Shown piece after piece: positions 50,898 through 58,990 of a stretch of DNA of 64,000 nucleotides. The notes beneath the pieces were generated by a model. That model was not told where the DNA came from, did no database searches, and was given only the letters and a program-made list of their open reading frames with translations. The stretch is from Micromonospora violae (GTDB lineage: Bacteria > Actinomycetota > Actinomycetes > Mycobacteriales > Micromonosporaceae). Each line of letters starts with the position of its first letter. Position 1 is the first letter of the stretch. The position numbers and the translations under genes were made by a program. The stretch spans positions 2,666,001-2,730,000 of the forward strand of contig NZ_SHKK01000001.1 of NCBI RefSeq assembly GCF_004217135.1, in the 5' to 3' direction.

Positions 50898-50920
50898 CCG
50901 GCCGGGGCCGTACGCAGGAC

Positions 50921-50954
50921 GCGCCGCCCGCCGCGGATCTGCGGCGGGCGACGC
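50921..50954. terminator. Bidirectional hairpin terminator
   Basis: 14-bp stem (50921-50934 with 50941-50954) with one mismatch and loop GGATCT, followed by TTTGG rightward. Separates the dehydrogenase from the convergent wall-hydrolase operon. Confidence 0.78.
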
Positions 50955-50970
50955 GTTTGGTGCCTGATTC

Positions 50971-51894
50971 TCAGGAGAGCGCGATGTCGCGGTAGTAGTA
51001 GCGCAGAATCGTCTGGTAGTTCTTGCCCTGGTTGGCGAGATCACGCGAGCCGTACTGCGACATCCAGTCGCCGGTCACCCAGGCACCGCAGGCGGTCGTC
51101 GACTGGCAGTAGTGCGCCCGCAGGATGTTGCCGCTGCGGGTCATCCGGGTCGACCACGTCCGGTCCACCGCCGCGGACGTCGACGCCTGTGCCGACGACG
51201 GCCGGTAGACCTGGTCAGCGGTGTCGTCCCGGACGTCGTAGCACTGTCCACCGGGCGTCTTCCGGGTCGAGTGCAACGCCCAGTACCAGGCGTAGCTCTT
51301 CACGGCCATCGCACCGGCGTCCAGCGAAGCGGCCGGCCAACTCGTGATCCACTCGTTCGGGAGGACATTCTTGACGTACGTCTTGAAGTCGACCCGAACG
51401 ACCTGCCCGAGACTGGCCCGGTAAACCAGGATGGTGCTCGGCAGCTTGCTGTTGGTGCCGTCGGTGCTGCAACCCGTCACCCCGCTCACCAACTCGTGCG
51501 AGGCGTTGTTGTTCTTCAACGTGGCGTTCAGGTTGCCCTTCGCGCCGGCCGCGAAGTCCTGACTGGCCCCGGCGAAGTTGCTGTTGAAGTAGACCCGCAC
51601 CGTCTTGCTGGTCCGGTTCCACACCGACGCGGCGTTGTTCTTCACACACAGGCCCTTGCCGCTGCCCGCGCCCTTGAAGTCGTAGCAGGTCGGCTGGGTC
51701 GTACCGTAGTCGTCCAGTGAGTCGGTGAAGTCGGAGACCGAGCCGGCCTGGTTGCTGTTGTAGTAGTAGCAGAACTCGCCGCTGTCGCAGGTTCCGTCCC
51801 GGGTGGCCGCCGCTGCCGGCGAGGCGACACTCAGGATCGAGGTGGACATGGCGAGGACGGCGCCGACGACGGCGAGGCCCTTGCGGATGTTCAC
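50971..51894 (-). CDS. Secreted I36-like module fused to SpoIID/LytB domain
   Basis: 307 residues from GTG 51894, whose ribosome site (AGGTAGGA) lies at the end of the preceding gene, 6 bp away. Signal peptide to ~30; residues ~31-135 are a cysteine-containing beta/gamma-crystallin/peptidase-inhibitor I36-like module (GEFCYYYNSNQAG, YDFKGAGSGKGLC, SVWNRTSKTVRVYFN). The C-terminal part is SpoIID/LytB-like: VDFKTYVKNVLPNEW with the expected catalytic Glu, then SLDAGAMAVKSYAWYW. SpoIID-type enzymes cut peptide-free glycan strands of peptidoglycan. Last gene of a three-gene operon of wall-active proteins. Confidence 0.85.
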   Translation of the reverse strand: MNIRKGLAVVGAVLAMSTSILSVASPAAAATRDGTCDSGEFCYYYNSNQAGSVSDFTDSLDDYGTTQPTCYDFKGAGSGKGLCVKNNAASVWNRTSKTVRVYFNSNFAGASQDFAAGAKGNLNATLKNNNASHELVSGVTGCSTDGTNSKLPSTILVYRASLGQVVRVDFKTYVKNVLPNEWITSWPAASLDAGAMAVKSYAWYWALHSTRKTPGGQCYDVRDDTADQVYRPSSAQASTSAAVDRTWSTRMTRSGNILRAHYCQSTTACGAWVTGDWMSQYGSRDLANQGKNYQTILRYYYRDIALS

Positions 51895-51900
51895 AGCGTC

Positions 51901-52785
51901 CTACCTCTCGTTGTAGCCCTGGGAGTTCCAGAACGAGGTCGGGTCGGCGTTGTCCAGGACGGGGTCGCCGACGCTGACGGCCGCGTGGGTCTGCCGGCCG
52001 GCCCGGACCTCGACGTGGGTGTGCGCGCTCGAGCTGGAGGTCACCCCGTGCCACGACTCATCGCCGATGATCTGGCCCTTGCTGATGGTGTCGCCCACGC
52101 TCACCCCGGACCTCGGCGCGGTGTGCAGGTAGATCACCGTCTTGTTGAGCGAGGAGTTGTAGACGGAGATCGTGGACAGGCCGCTTCTGCCGGTCGCGCC
52201 CCGCGCGACGTAGGTGACCGTTCCGGAGACCAGGGCGCGGACGTCCGAGCCGATGCTGCGGGCGATGTCGATGCCCTCGTGCCGGCCGGACGTAGTGGTG
52301 TAACCGTCGAAGGCGCACGTGACCACGCCGCCGCTGGCCTGGTACAGGGCGTACGACAGGTTCGTGCGGGTCGACGGCCCGAACTCGTGCGAGGCGTTGT
52401 TGTTCTTCAACGTGGCGTTGAGGTTGCCCTTCGCGCCGGACGCGAAGTCCTGGTAGGAACCGGCGTAGCCGCTGTTGTAGTAGACGCGTACGGTCTTGCT
52501 GCTGCGGTTCCAGACCGAGGCGGCCTCGTTCTTGATGCACAGCCCCTTGCCAGCGCCAGCGCCCTTGAAGTCGTAGCACGAGGGCTGCTCGGTGCCGTAG
52601 TCGGCGAGCGAACCGGTGAAGTCCGAGATCGACCCCGCATTGTCGCTGTTGTAGTAGTAGCAGAACTCGCCGCTTTCGCAGACCCCGTCCCGGGCCGCCG
52701 CCGACGCGGGCGATGTGACACTGAGGATCGAGGTGGTCGCGGCCAGCACGACGCCGACGGCGGCGAGGCTCTTACGGATGTTCAT
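51901..52785 (-). CDS. Secreted I36-like module fused to M23 (LytM) endopeptidase
   Basis: 294 residues from ATG 52785. Signal peptide and I36-like module (~31-135) nearly identical in pattern to the next gene, up to KNNNASHE. After that point the sequence changes completely to an M23 metallopeptidase: Zn ligands in SGRHEGIDIAR (HxxxD) and SSAHTHVEVR (HxH). LytM-type enzymes cleave peptide cross-bridges in peptidoglycan. Second gene of the operon, 34 bp after the M15-like gene. Confidence 0.88.
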   Translation of the reverse strand: MNIRKSLAAVGVVLAATTSILSVTSPASAAARDGVCESGEFCYYYNSDNAGSISDFTGSLADYGTEQPSCYDFKGAGAGKGLCIKNEAASVWNRSSKTVRVYYNSGYAGSYQDFASGAKGNLNATLKNNNASHEFGPSTRTNLSYALYQASGGVVTCAFDGYTTTSGRHEGIDIARSIGSDVRALVSGTVTYVARGATGRSGLSTISVYNSSLNKTVIYLHTAPRSGVSVGDTISKGQIIGDESWHGVTSSSSAHTHVEVRAGRQTHAAVSVGDPVLDNADPTSFWNSQGYNER

Positions 52786-52819
52786 GGTGTCCTTTCCGAA
52801 ACGGGTGAGGGGGTGCGGG

Positions 52820-53683
52820 TCACTGCCCGCGCTGGTACTGCTCCCAGGTCCTGATCGGGACCTGGGGGCCGTCGTCCGGTCCCTGGTTGGCCAGGCCGTT
52901 CATGCCGAGGTAGTAGTCGCCGACCTGGTGTTGCGCCTGGCTGGACAGGTCCGTGTCGTTGATCGCGTTGGCGTGGATGTGCCACGGCCAGTCGCCCTGA
53001 TTCGGGTTGCGGACCCAGGCGGCGAAGCCGACCCGACGCAGGGCCTTGGCGACGGCGGTGCGCCTGGCGGCGGTCATGCCGGTGACGGAGATGTCCACCA
53101 CGCCCCCACCGTCGTGCGTACCGGCCGACGTGGGGTCGCCGCCGGGGTTGTACGAGCCCTGGTCGAGCACCAGGGTGAAGCCGAGCAGACGCTGCGCCTC
53201 GGCCAACATGGCCTGGGTGCGGGCGTTGACGACGTACCCGTCACGCGGGACCTTCGCGCCCGGGCCGATCGGGTTGGCGACGGTGTAGCGGTCCTGCCCG
53301 AGCTTCGTCAGGGACGTGGTGCCGGGCAGCCCGTTCGCGGCCAGGCCGGTGTAGCCGAGTGAACGTTGGTACGCCGCGTACGCCGAGATGGTGACGGTGC
53401 CGAAGTAGCCGTCGACCCACTGCTCGTTCAGCAGGCCCCGCGCCTGGAGCGCCTGCTCGACGGCGAGCACGGAGTTCTTCGCCCCCGGGGTCAATGTGTT
53501 GTCGGCACGGCGGGGGTCGATCTGGGCGGCCAGGACGGTGGCCTCCATGTCCACGACTGGCCGCGCGGCCGTGGTGACGGTTCGCTGCCCGGTGGCGCCG
53601 GACGTCGCGGCCCAGGCGTGGGCCGGAACGCCGACTGCCACGCAGAGCGCGGCGAGCCCGACGGATAACCAGGGACGACGCAA
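52820..53683 (-). CDS. Secreted peptidoglycan-binding / M15-like carboxypeptidase
   Basis: 287 residues from GTG or ATG at 53683. Signal peptide to ~25. A PG-binding-1-like helical domain (NSVLAVEQALQARGLLNEQW ... YFGTVTISAYAAYQRSLGYT) is followed by an M15/VanY-type zinc site: GTHDGGGVVDIS (His and Asp) and WPWHIHANAI (His). Predicted D,D- or L,D-peptidase trimming stem peptides. First gene of the operon, whose other two members are M23 and SpoIID types. Confidence 0.82.
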   Translation of the reverse strand: MRRPWLSVGLAALCVAVGVPAHAWAATSGATGQRTVTTAARPVVDMEATVLAAQIDPRRADNTLTPGAKNSVLAVEQALQARGLLNEQWVDGYFGTVTISAYAAYQRSLGYTGLAANGLPGTTSLTKLGQDRYTVANPIGPGAKVPRDGYVVNARTQAMLAEAQRLLGFTLVLDQGSYNPGGDPTSAGTHDGGGVVDISVTGMTAARRTAVAKALRRVGFAAWVRNPNQGDWPWHIHANAINDTDLSSQAQHQVGDYYLGMNGLANQGPDDGPQVPIRTWEQYQRGQ

Positions 53684-53766
53684 GGTCGGTCCTCCTCGCA
53701 GTTGGTGAGTCGTTCGGAACGGACATCACCCTGCGTGAATCGACCTGCTGTTCGGTACCCCCATGT

Positions 53767-53818
53767 CGTGTCAGATCCGTCAGGCCGTCGCTGACCTCGA
53801 TGAATGCGTTGTTGTCAG
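53767..53818. promoter_or_regulatory. TGTCAG motifs upstream of the wall-hydrolase operon
   Basis: CGTGTCAG (53767-53774) and GTTGTCAG (53811-53818) lie 84 and 128 bp upstream of the M15-like start. The same octamers recur three times upstream of the HTH/NBR1 gene. The rest of 53684-53888 shows no gene. Confidence 0.3.
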
Positions 53819-53888
53819 TTGTGCTGGCACCCGGGCTGACATCAGGCGATCGCACTCTGACGCCGGTCCGGGTGACCGGGAGCGTCGT

Positions 53889-54911
53889 TCAGTCGATGAC
53901 GTTCACCATGAAGAACACCGGCCGGCGGGTGGGAAAGAACTCCTGCCCGTTCTCGTCGACCATCTTCCAACTGACCCAGCACGTCCCGGGGCGGCTCGGC
54001 GCGGTGACCGAAACGCTGATCATCACCTCCTCGTCGGGGGGTGTGTCACCGATCGCCACCCGATCCGGCACCTGGCATCCGTCGGCGTCGGCGGTGGGGT
54101 TGATCCGCGCGAGGAACCGGTTGTGCCAGGCGACCTCCCCGTCGTTCTTGAGCGCCCACACCTTGACGAACTGGGAGTTGACCCGCACCTCGGTGCCGTC
54201 GGGGATGGTGACGTCCCGGAGGAATTTGCTCGAGTCGCCGGGGATCAGCGAATCCGAGAACGCCGACGCGGACGGCGACACGGACGGTGTGGACGACCGG
54301 TTGCGGACGATGGCGCCCAGGACGGCGACCATCGCCACCACCACGATCACCGCGACGGCGGCGAGCCACGGCAACCGCTGTCGCGGCTCACCCACGACTT
54401 CCTCGTCGGTCTGCGGAAACTCGGTCGGCCGCAGCGCGTCGGGCTCGCCCGGCGACGGGGCGGGAATGCCGGACACGACGGGCCGGTAGGCCGGCAGGGC
54501 GTCGGTCCTGGCGTCGGGCTTCTCGTCACCCGTGGTGAGCGGGGTTTCGGTGTCGGTCGTGGTGAGCAGGGCTTCGCTGTCGGTCGGGGAGTCGGTGCGC
54601 ACCGGCGTCAGGTCGCCGTCCACGCTGGTGTGGGCCGTTGCGGCGCGCTGCGCGTCCTCCCATCGGCATCGCCACTGGACCTCGTCCGCCTCACAGGCTC
54701 GGACGAACTCCCGGACCGTTTCCCAGGAGGGGAACCGTGTCCCGGCGGCGGCCTCGTGGAGTGTGGTGTGCGAGATCCGGCCAGACCGCCCAGCCATCTT
54801 GCGGAACGACGGGTCCCCCGCGGCGCTCCGCAATGTACGGAGCTGTGTGGCGAACTCCTGGGCGGCTTGTCTGTCCGGAATTGACTCGGTGGCGGCAGGC
54901 TGGTCCTTCAT
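53889..54911 (-). CDS. Membrane-tethered HTH protein with extracellular NBR1-Ig-like domain
   Basis: 340 residues from ATG 54911. Residues ~15-90 form an Xre-type helix-turn-helix as in actinobacterial DUF-type regulators (FATQLRTLRSAAGDPSFRKM, SHTTLHEAAAGTRFPSWETV). A Thr/Asp/Pro-rich linker leads to one membrane helix (LPWLAAVAVIVVVAMVAVLG, ~182-201). The outer part is a C-terminal Ig-like domain like that next to BRCA1 (NBR1): PDGTEVRVNSQFVKVWALKN, DGEVAWHNRFLARI, TCWVSWKMVDENGQEF. It may sense something outside and act on DNA at the membrane. Divergent from a small secreted protein. Confidence 0.82.
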   Translation of the reverse strand: MKDQPAATESIPDRQAAQEFATQLRTLRSAAGDPSFRKMAGRSGRISHTTLHEAAAGTRFPSWETVREFVRACEADEVQWRCRWEDAQRAATAHTSVDGDLTPVRTDSPTDSEALLTTTDTETPLTTGDEKPDARTDALPAYRPVVSGIPAPSPGEPDALRPTEFPQTDEEVVGEPRQRLPWLAAVAVIVVVAMVAVLGAIVRNRSSTPSVSPSASAFSDSLIPGDSSKFLRDVTIPDGTEVRVNSQFVKVWALKNDGEVAWHNRFLARINPTADADGCQVPDRVAIGDTPPDEEVMISVSVTAPSRPGTCWVSWKMVDENGQEFFPTRRPVFFMVNVID

Positions 54912-54930
54912 TCACTCCCCCAGTCAGACG

Positions 54931-54960
54931 ACGTTGTCAGGCGTTGTCAGAGCGTGTCAG
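54931..54960. repeat. Three phased 10-bp repeats upstream of the HTH/NBR1 gene
   Basis: ACGTTGTCAG, GCGTTGTCAG and AGCGTGTCAG follow each other with a period of exactly one helical turn, 20 bp from the HTH gene start. All copies would face one side of DNA. A self-recognition site for the HTH protein is plausible. Confidence 0.55.
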
Positions 54961-55007
54961 AGGGTACCGAACAAGCTGCGGCGGCCATCAATGTGGTGCA
55001 TCGACGA

Positions 55008-55032
55008 CACCGGGGGCGACGACCCCCCGGTG
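55008..55032 (+). promoter_or_regulatory. Hairpin just upstream of a ribosome site
   Basis: CACCGGGGG (55008-55016) pairs with CCCCCGGTG (55024-55032), 7-nt loop, ending five bases before the GAAGGAGG ribosome site of the small secreted protein. GGTGCAT also occurs twice (54995-55001 and 55029-55035). It could modulate translation or stabilise the message. Confidence 0.4.
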
Positions 55033-55050
55033 CATTGAAGGAGGTCACCG

Positions 55051-55467
55051 ATGAAGAGCCTGACCCGACGTGGCGTACGCATCCTCGCGGCCGCCGGTCT
55101 GGCGGTGCCCGCGACGCTGGTGTTCGCCGGACCCGCGCACGCCGAGACCAACCCGCGCTGCGCCGGCTCGGTGCAGATCGGCGCGACCGCGTACGTCACC
55201 GTGGGCGGCCAGACCGCGGCATCCGTCAAGCAGTACAAGGGCTGCGGCAAGAACTACGCCTACACGTACGTGTGGCAGCAGTATCGGGCCACCCACGGTT
55301 CGTACCAGGTCTGCACCTCCATCGTGACCGGCACGACGCTGCGCGATCTGCAGTGTTCCAGCGGCCCGGAGGTCTGGTCGCTGGGCGCCAACACGCTGTC
55401 GGTGTGCACCCGGGCCCTCGGCGGCATCTCGGACGTCGCGCACAAGGAGACCGAGGTGCGCTGCTGA
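55051..55467 (+). CDS. Small secreted cysteine-containing protein
   Basis: 138 residues, ATG 55051 with GAAGGAGG. Signal peptide MKSLTRRGVRILAAAGLAVP to AHA at ~32. The mature ~105 residues hold six cysteines (C37, C65, then four later, the last C-terminal), suggesting three disulfides, and beta-strand-like alternation (GATAYVTVGGQTAASVKQYK, YAYTYVWQQYRATHGSYQVC). No named family recognised. Divergent from the HTH/NBR1 gene, so possibly its target; ends at a strong terminator. Confidence 0.75.
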   Translation: MKSLTRRGVRILAAAGLAVPATLVFAGPAHAETNPRCAGSVQIGATAYVTVGGQTAASVKQYKGCGKNYAYTYVWQQYRATHGSYQVCTSIVTGTTLRDLQCSSGPEVWSLGANTLSVCTRALGGISDVAHKETEVRC

Positions 55468-55489
55468 CCGAAAGCGATCGGCACTTTCC

Positions 55490-55522
55490 CGGCGGGGCGC
55501 TGACCTGGTCAGCGCCCCGCCG
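55490..55522. terminator. Bidirectional hairpin terminator
   Basis: Perfect 15-bp stem (55490-55504 with 55508-55522), loop CTG, between convergent genes. Confidence 0.87.
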
Positions 55523-55550
55523 TGTCACATTCGCGGCTCCGCTGAACCGG

Positions 55551-57584
55551 TCACGGGCAGGGCTTGCGCGCGCAGACGTCGATGACCGTGCCGGTGCGCA
55601 GGAAGACCGCCTTCTGTCTCTGGGCCCCGGCCTGGGCGCGGGGGAACTCGTGCGGATCGTCGCCGAACTCCGGCCCGGCCGGAGCGAGGTTGGTCGGCGG
55701 TGGCGCGGAGGCCGCGCCACTGTTCCAGATCACGATCGCCGAGCCTCTGTACGGGTAGCGGCGGATCGGCGTGATGCCCCAGTACGGCCGAGCGTCCAGT
55801 GACCAACCGTCGGCGAGCGCGGGGGTGTGCAGGCGCGCGCCGATGGTGCGTGCCTGCACCTCCGCCGCGGCGGGTGAGACCTGCTGGTCGCCGAAGGCCA
55901 CGTGCATCAGCACCTGGTGTGCCGGGGTGCCCGGTAGCGGCCGGTCGGTCATGTGCTGGGCGTACCCGTTGGCTTCGGAGCGGTCCCACAACATCTGCAG
56001 CAGCGCGAGGATCAGCTGTTGGTCGACCTTGTCCGGGTAGTAGCCGTCCAGCACGCTCTGGAACGGTGCGAAGTCCACGCTGCGTTGCAGCAGCGTGGAG
56101 TAGTTCATCGCCGGTACGCCGAGCACCGACCGGGTCCAGTCCTGGGCGATGGCGGTGAGCGCACCTCCGTTGATGCCACCCTGGCTGTTGCCGTCATAGT
56201 GCAGGCCGCCCACCCGATTGATCAGCGGCCGTGCGGTGGCGTCCCGGAACGCCGGGTGGGCGGCGAACCCGTCCCGGTGGATCATCGCGCGACCCAGGAA
56301 GAGGAAGTTCAGGAAGCTCTGCTGCAACCGGTCCGCCACCGCCGGGAAGACACTGAGGTCGGTGAAGGCGCCAGCCACGAAGGGGACGTCGGCGGCGGCC
56401 ATGCCGATCCAGCTGGTCGCACAGAAGGTGAAGTTGTGGGTGTTCGACATCGTCTTGACGTTGCCGGCGTTGATCTCGGTCGGTCGGCCGAGCAGTCCGT
56501 GGCCGTAGAGCGAGAGGTGCGCCGGTTTCGCGGGCGAGGCGCTGCGCGGGATGTTGCAGACGAAGTCCGCCGCCACCGTCGTACCGGACGGTGTGGGCAG
56601 GGCGTTCGGCGTGGGCGGCGTCCCGCTGCCACCGGCGGGCCCGTAGTGCAGCCGGGAGCCCGGCCCGCCGTCGCCGGTCAGGTAGGACGGTACGGCGATG
56701 GTGCCGCTCACCTGCCGGGCGATCAACGGATCCTGCTGAGGTGGGTAGTCGGTCACCTGGGTGACGGTGACCGGCGGCGCGGCCCGGCCGAGGGCGGCGA
56801 ACGCGCTGTCCCGGACCGCCACCATCCGCCCGGTCAGCCCGTGCCGGCTGGCGACCGTGAAGTCCCAGGCCAGGTAGAGGCTGTGCCGCTGGACGCCGGT
56901 GCGGGTCAGTTCGGTGAGGATCCGCCGCAGCTGCGGCGCCCGAGCGTCCCCCCGCCCGTGGCCGGAGCCGGTCAGGTACCCCCGGAACGCCTTCGGCGCG
57001 GGGATCAACGCCCGGTTGCCGTTGCGCAGGCCGCGCAGCGCGACGACGTAGCGGGCGCCCTCGGTCAGCGCCACCGCCGGCCGGATGATCAGCAGCTGTC
57101 GGTCGGGTTGCCCGGCGGCGTGCGCGTCCAGTTCGGCCCAGTACGGCGTGCGCTTTCCGGTCCGGGTGTTGAGCAGCACGATCGGCGCGTCCGGCGCGAG
57201 CGAGCGGCCGATGTCGGTGACCGGCGCGATCCCGCTGGCCGTGGCGTCGAGACCGGGTACGCGCACCAGGATCGGTGAGCCGGGGCTGAACCCGTCCTGC
57301 CGGTTCCACTCCGTCGGGTCGATCGGCGTGCCCTGCACGTTGGCGGGCATCGCGGCGGCGGCGAACCGCACCCGCTTGCCGGTGGGGCTGGTCCGGTCCG
57401 GCACGGTGAAGTAGTCGTTCGGGAACGGCAGCAGACAGGCGGTCGGGTCGATCGGGTCGCAGGATGGGTGCCCGGCTGGTCGGGGGGTCGCTGGCGGTGC
57501 CGCGGGGGCCGCCGTGCTGAGCAGGACGGCGCCCGCGGTCACCAGCACGGACACGGCAAGACGGAGCCCTCGGGAGGTGGTCAC
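55551..57584 (-). CDS. Large secreted alpha/beta hydrolase-like protein
   Basis: 677 residues from GTG 57584: the ribosome site GAAGGAG directly touches an ATG at 57590 but is six bases before GTG 57584, which is therefore preferred. Signal peptide to ~30. The early motif CDPIDPTACLLPFPNDYFTV is typical of a family of secreted actinobacterial and myxobacterial proteins often annotated as Ig-like or lipase-like. LSLYGHGLLG and the elbow HYDGNSQGGINGGALTA (nucleophile Ser) indicate an alpha/beta hydrolase; HVAFGDQQVSP holds a possible acid. C-terminal VCARKPCP suggests a disulfide. Substrate unknown; ester or peptide possible. Confidence 0.8.
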   Translation of the reverse strand: MTTSRGLRLAVSVLVTAGAVLLSTAAPAAPPATPRPAGHPSCDPIDPTACLLPFPNDYFTVPDRTSPTGKRVRFAAAAMPANVQGTPIDPTEWNRQDGFSPGSPILVRVPGLDATASGIAPVTDIGRSLAPDAPIVLLNTRTGKRTPYWAELDAHAAGQPDRQLLIIRPAVALTEGARYVVALRGLRNGNRALIPAPKAFRGYLTGSGHGRGDARAPQLRRILTELTRTGVQRHSLYLAWDFTVASRHGLTGRMVAVRDSAFAALGRAAPPVTVTQVTDYPPQQDPLIARQVSGTIAVPSYLTGDGGPGSRLHYGPAGGSGTPPTPNALPTPSGTTVAADFVCNIPRSASPAKPAHLSLYGHGLLGRPTEINAGNVKTMSNTHNFTFCATSWIGMAAADVPFVAGAFTDLSVFPAVADRLQQSFLNFLFLGRAMIHRDGFAAHPAFRDATARPLINRVGGLHYDGNSQGGINGGALTAIAQDWTRSVLGVPAMNYSTLLQRSVDFAPFQSVLDGYYPDKVDQQLILALLQMLWDRSEANGYAQHMTDRPLPGTPAHQVLMHVAFGDQQVSPAAAEVQARTIGARLHTPALADGWSLDARPYWGITPIRRYPYRGSAIVIWNSGAASAPPPTNLAPAGPEFGDDPHEFPRAQAGAQRQKAVFLRTGTVIDVCARKPCP

Positions 57585-57676
57585 ACGCATCTCCTTCGAC
57601 GCTGGACGGCGGATCGATGCAGGGGCCGACGGTGGTGGTGATGTTCTTCCTACGCTTGTGAAAGAAACTCAGCAAG

Positions 57677-57710
57677 CAAGGGTGTGACCCAGCTTCGGGT
57701 CACACCCTTG
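57677..57710. terminator. Hairpin terminator
   Basis: Perfect 14-bp stem (57677-57690 with 57697-57710), loop AGCTTC. Leftward it is followed by a T-rich run (GAGTTTCTTT), so it ends the CBM2 gene transcript. Confidence 0.85.
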
Positions 57711-57736
57711 ACACACAGGCACCGATCCCGAAAGGG

Positions 57737-58951
57737 TCAGCAGCCGATCCGGCTGGACCCCACCGCGACGTCGTCGTACCAGAGGGTGTCGGCGCCACCG
57801 CCGTAGCTCTCCCAGCCCAGCTTCAGGTCGGTGAGCTGCGGCCGCCAGGTGCGGTTGTACCACTGGCCGTCGATGTCGTGCGTCGGCGCACCGTCGGCGG
57901 TCAACCCGGCGATGGCGGTGCCGTCCACCCAGGTGCGCAGTTGACCGGTCGCACCGTCGACCATGAACTCCACGCAGGTCCACCGGTTGGTGGGCAGCGG
58001 CAGGCTCTGCGCCACCCCGGCCGGGCTCTGCTCGGGCAGGGTCGCGTCGTCGGAGGCGCGGTTCCACTGCAACGCGCCGTTCTGTCCACCCAGCCGCAGG
58101 TCCTTGTTGCCGTCGGCGGCGTCGGTCATCGCCATCATCGTGGTGTGTTCGGTGGGTTGCCCGATGGTGTGCCGCACCCAGACCCGGCCGTACCGGACGG
58201 CGCCCACGCTGGCGAGGTTCTTCGTGGACCGGATGAAGACGTGGTTGCAGTAGCCAGCAGCGCCGTTGATCCGGACCGACCGGCTGCCGCTGTGCGTGGT
58301 GGTCGTGTCGACGGTGGCGGTACCGGCGCCGGAACAGTCCGGGCTCACCACGGTCCAGTCACCGGACGGCGTCGAACCGGTCTGGCCCTCGAAGCCGTCG
58401 CAGAGCACCGCCCCGGCACACCCGGTCGGTGGTTCGGTGGTGGGCGGAGGTGTGGTCGGGGGTGGTGTGGTCGGCGGCGAGGTCGTCGGGGGCGGTGTGG
58501 TCGGCGGTTCGGTGGTCGGCGGTGTCGTGGCACCGTTGCACGGCACACCGTTCAGGCTGAACGCGGTCGGCGTGCCACCGCTGGAGCCGTACGTGCCCTG
58601 CAGCCCGAACTCGGTCGAGCCGCCGGCCGGGATACTGCCGTTGTACGACGCGTTGCGAGCGGTCACCAACGATCCGGACTGGCTGACCGTGGCGTTCCAA
58701 CCGTTGGTGACACGCTCGTCCCCCGAGTACGTCCAGGTGACGGTCCAACTGGAGACGGCCGTGTCTCCCGGGGAGACCTTGACGGTGGCGGTGAACCCAC
58801 CGGGCCACTGGTTGGGCGTGTAGTCGACCTGGCAGCCCTGGGCGGCTGCGGCCGGGCCGGTGAGCAGCGCCGCTCCGGTTGTGGTCGCGGCGGCGGCCAG
58901 CGCGGCGGCGACCACGAGGGTCGCGGTGCGGCGGGCACGGGAAATCGTCAT
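57737..58951 (-). CDS. Secreted CBM2 protein with Cip1-like (lyase-fold) domain
   Basis: 404 residues from ATG 58951 (GAAGGA upstream). Signal peptide to ~37; CBM2 at ~38-140 with Cys40/Cys139-type terminal pair and the aromatic face (NQWPGGFTATVKVSPG, SYNGSIPAGGSTEFGLQGTY); a TPPTTEPP-type linker; then ~220 residues with VLCDGFEGQTGSTPSGDWTV, GRVWVRHTIGQPTEHTTMMA, GALQWNRASDDATLPEQSPA and WRPQLTDLKLGWESYGGGAD. This core resembles Cip1 of Trichoderma, a cellulose-induced protein with an alginate/glucuronan-lyase-like fold. Catalytic function of bacterial members is not settled. Binds cellulose or xylan through CBM2. Confidence 0.75.
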   Translation of the reverse strand: MTISRARRTATLVVAAALAAAATTTGAALLTGPAAAAQGCQVDYTPNQWPGGFTATVKVSPGDTAVSSWTVTWTYSGDERVTNGWNATVSQSGSLVTARNASYNGSIPAGGSTEFGLQGTYGSSGGTPTAFSLNGVPCNGATTPPTTEPPTTPPPTTSPPTTPPPTTPPPTTEPPTGCAGAVLCDGFEGQTGSTPSGDWTVVSPDCSGAGTATVDTTTTHSGSRSVRINGAAGYCNHVFIRSTKNLASVGAVRYGRVWVRHTIGQPTEHTTMMAMTDAADGNKDLRLGGQNGALQWNRASDDATLPEQSPAGVAQSLPLPTNRWTCVEFMVDGATGQLRTWVDGTAIAGLTADGAPTHDIDGQWYNRTWRPQLTDLKLGWESYGGGADTLWYDDVAVGSSRIGC

Positions 58952-58990
58952 GAAAAAGGTCCTTCAACCATCGAGCGGGACGGAGGCGGC

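Noticed and set aside
48690..51044. 784-residue - strand frame
   Set aside because: Antisense to the FAD/Fe-S dehydrogenase, whose motifs are unmistakable.
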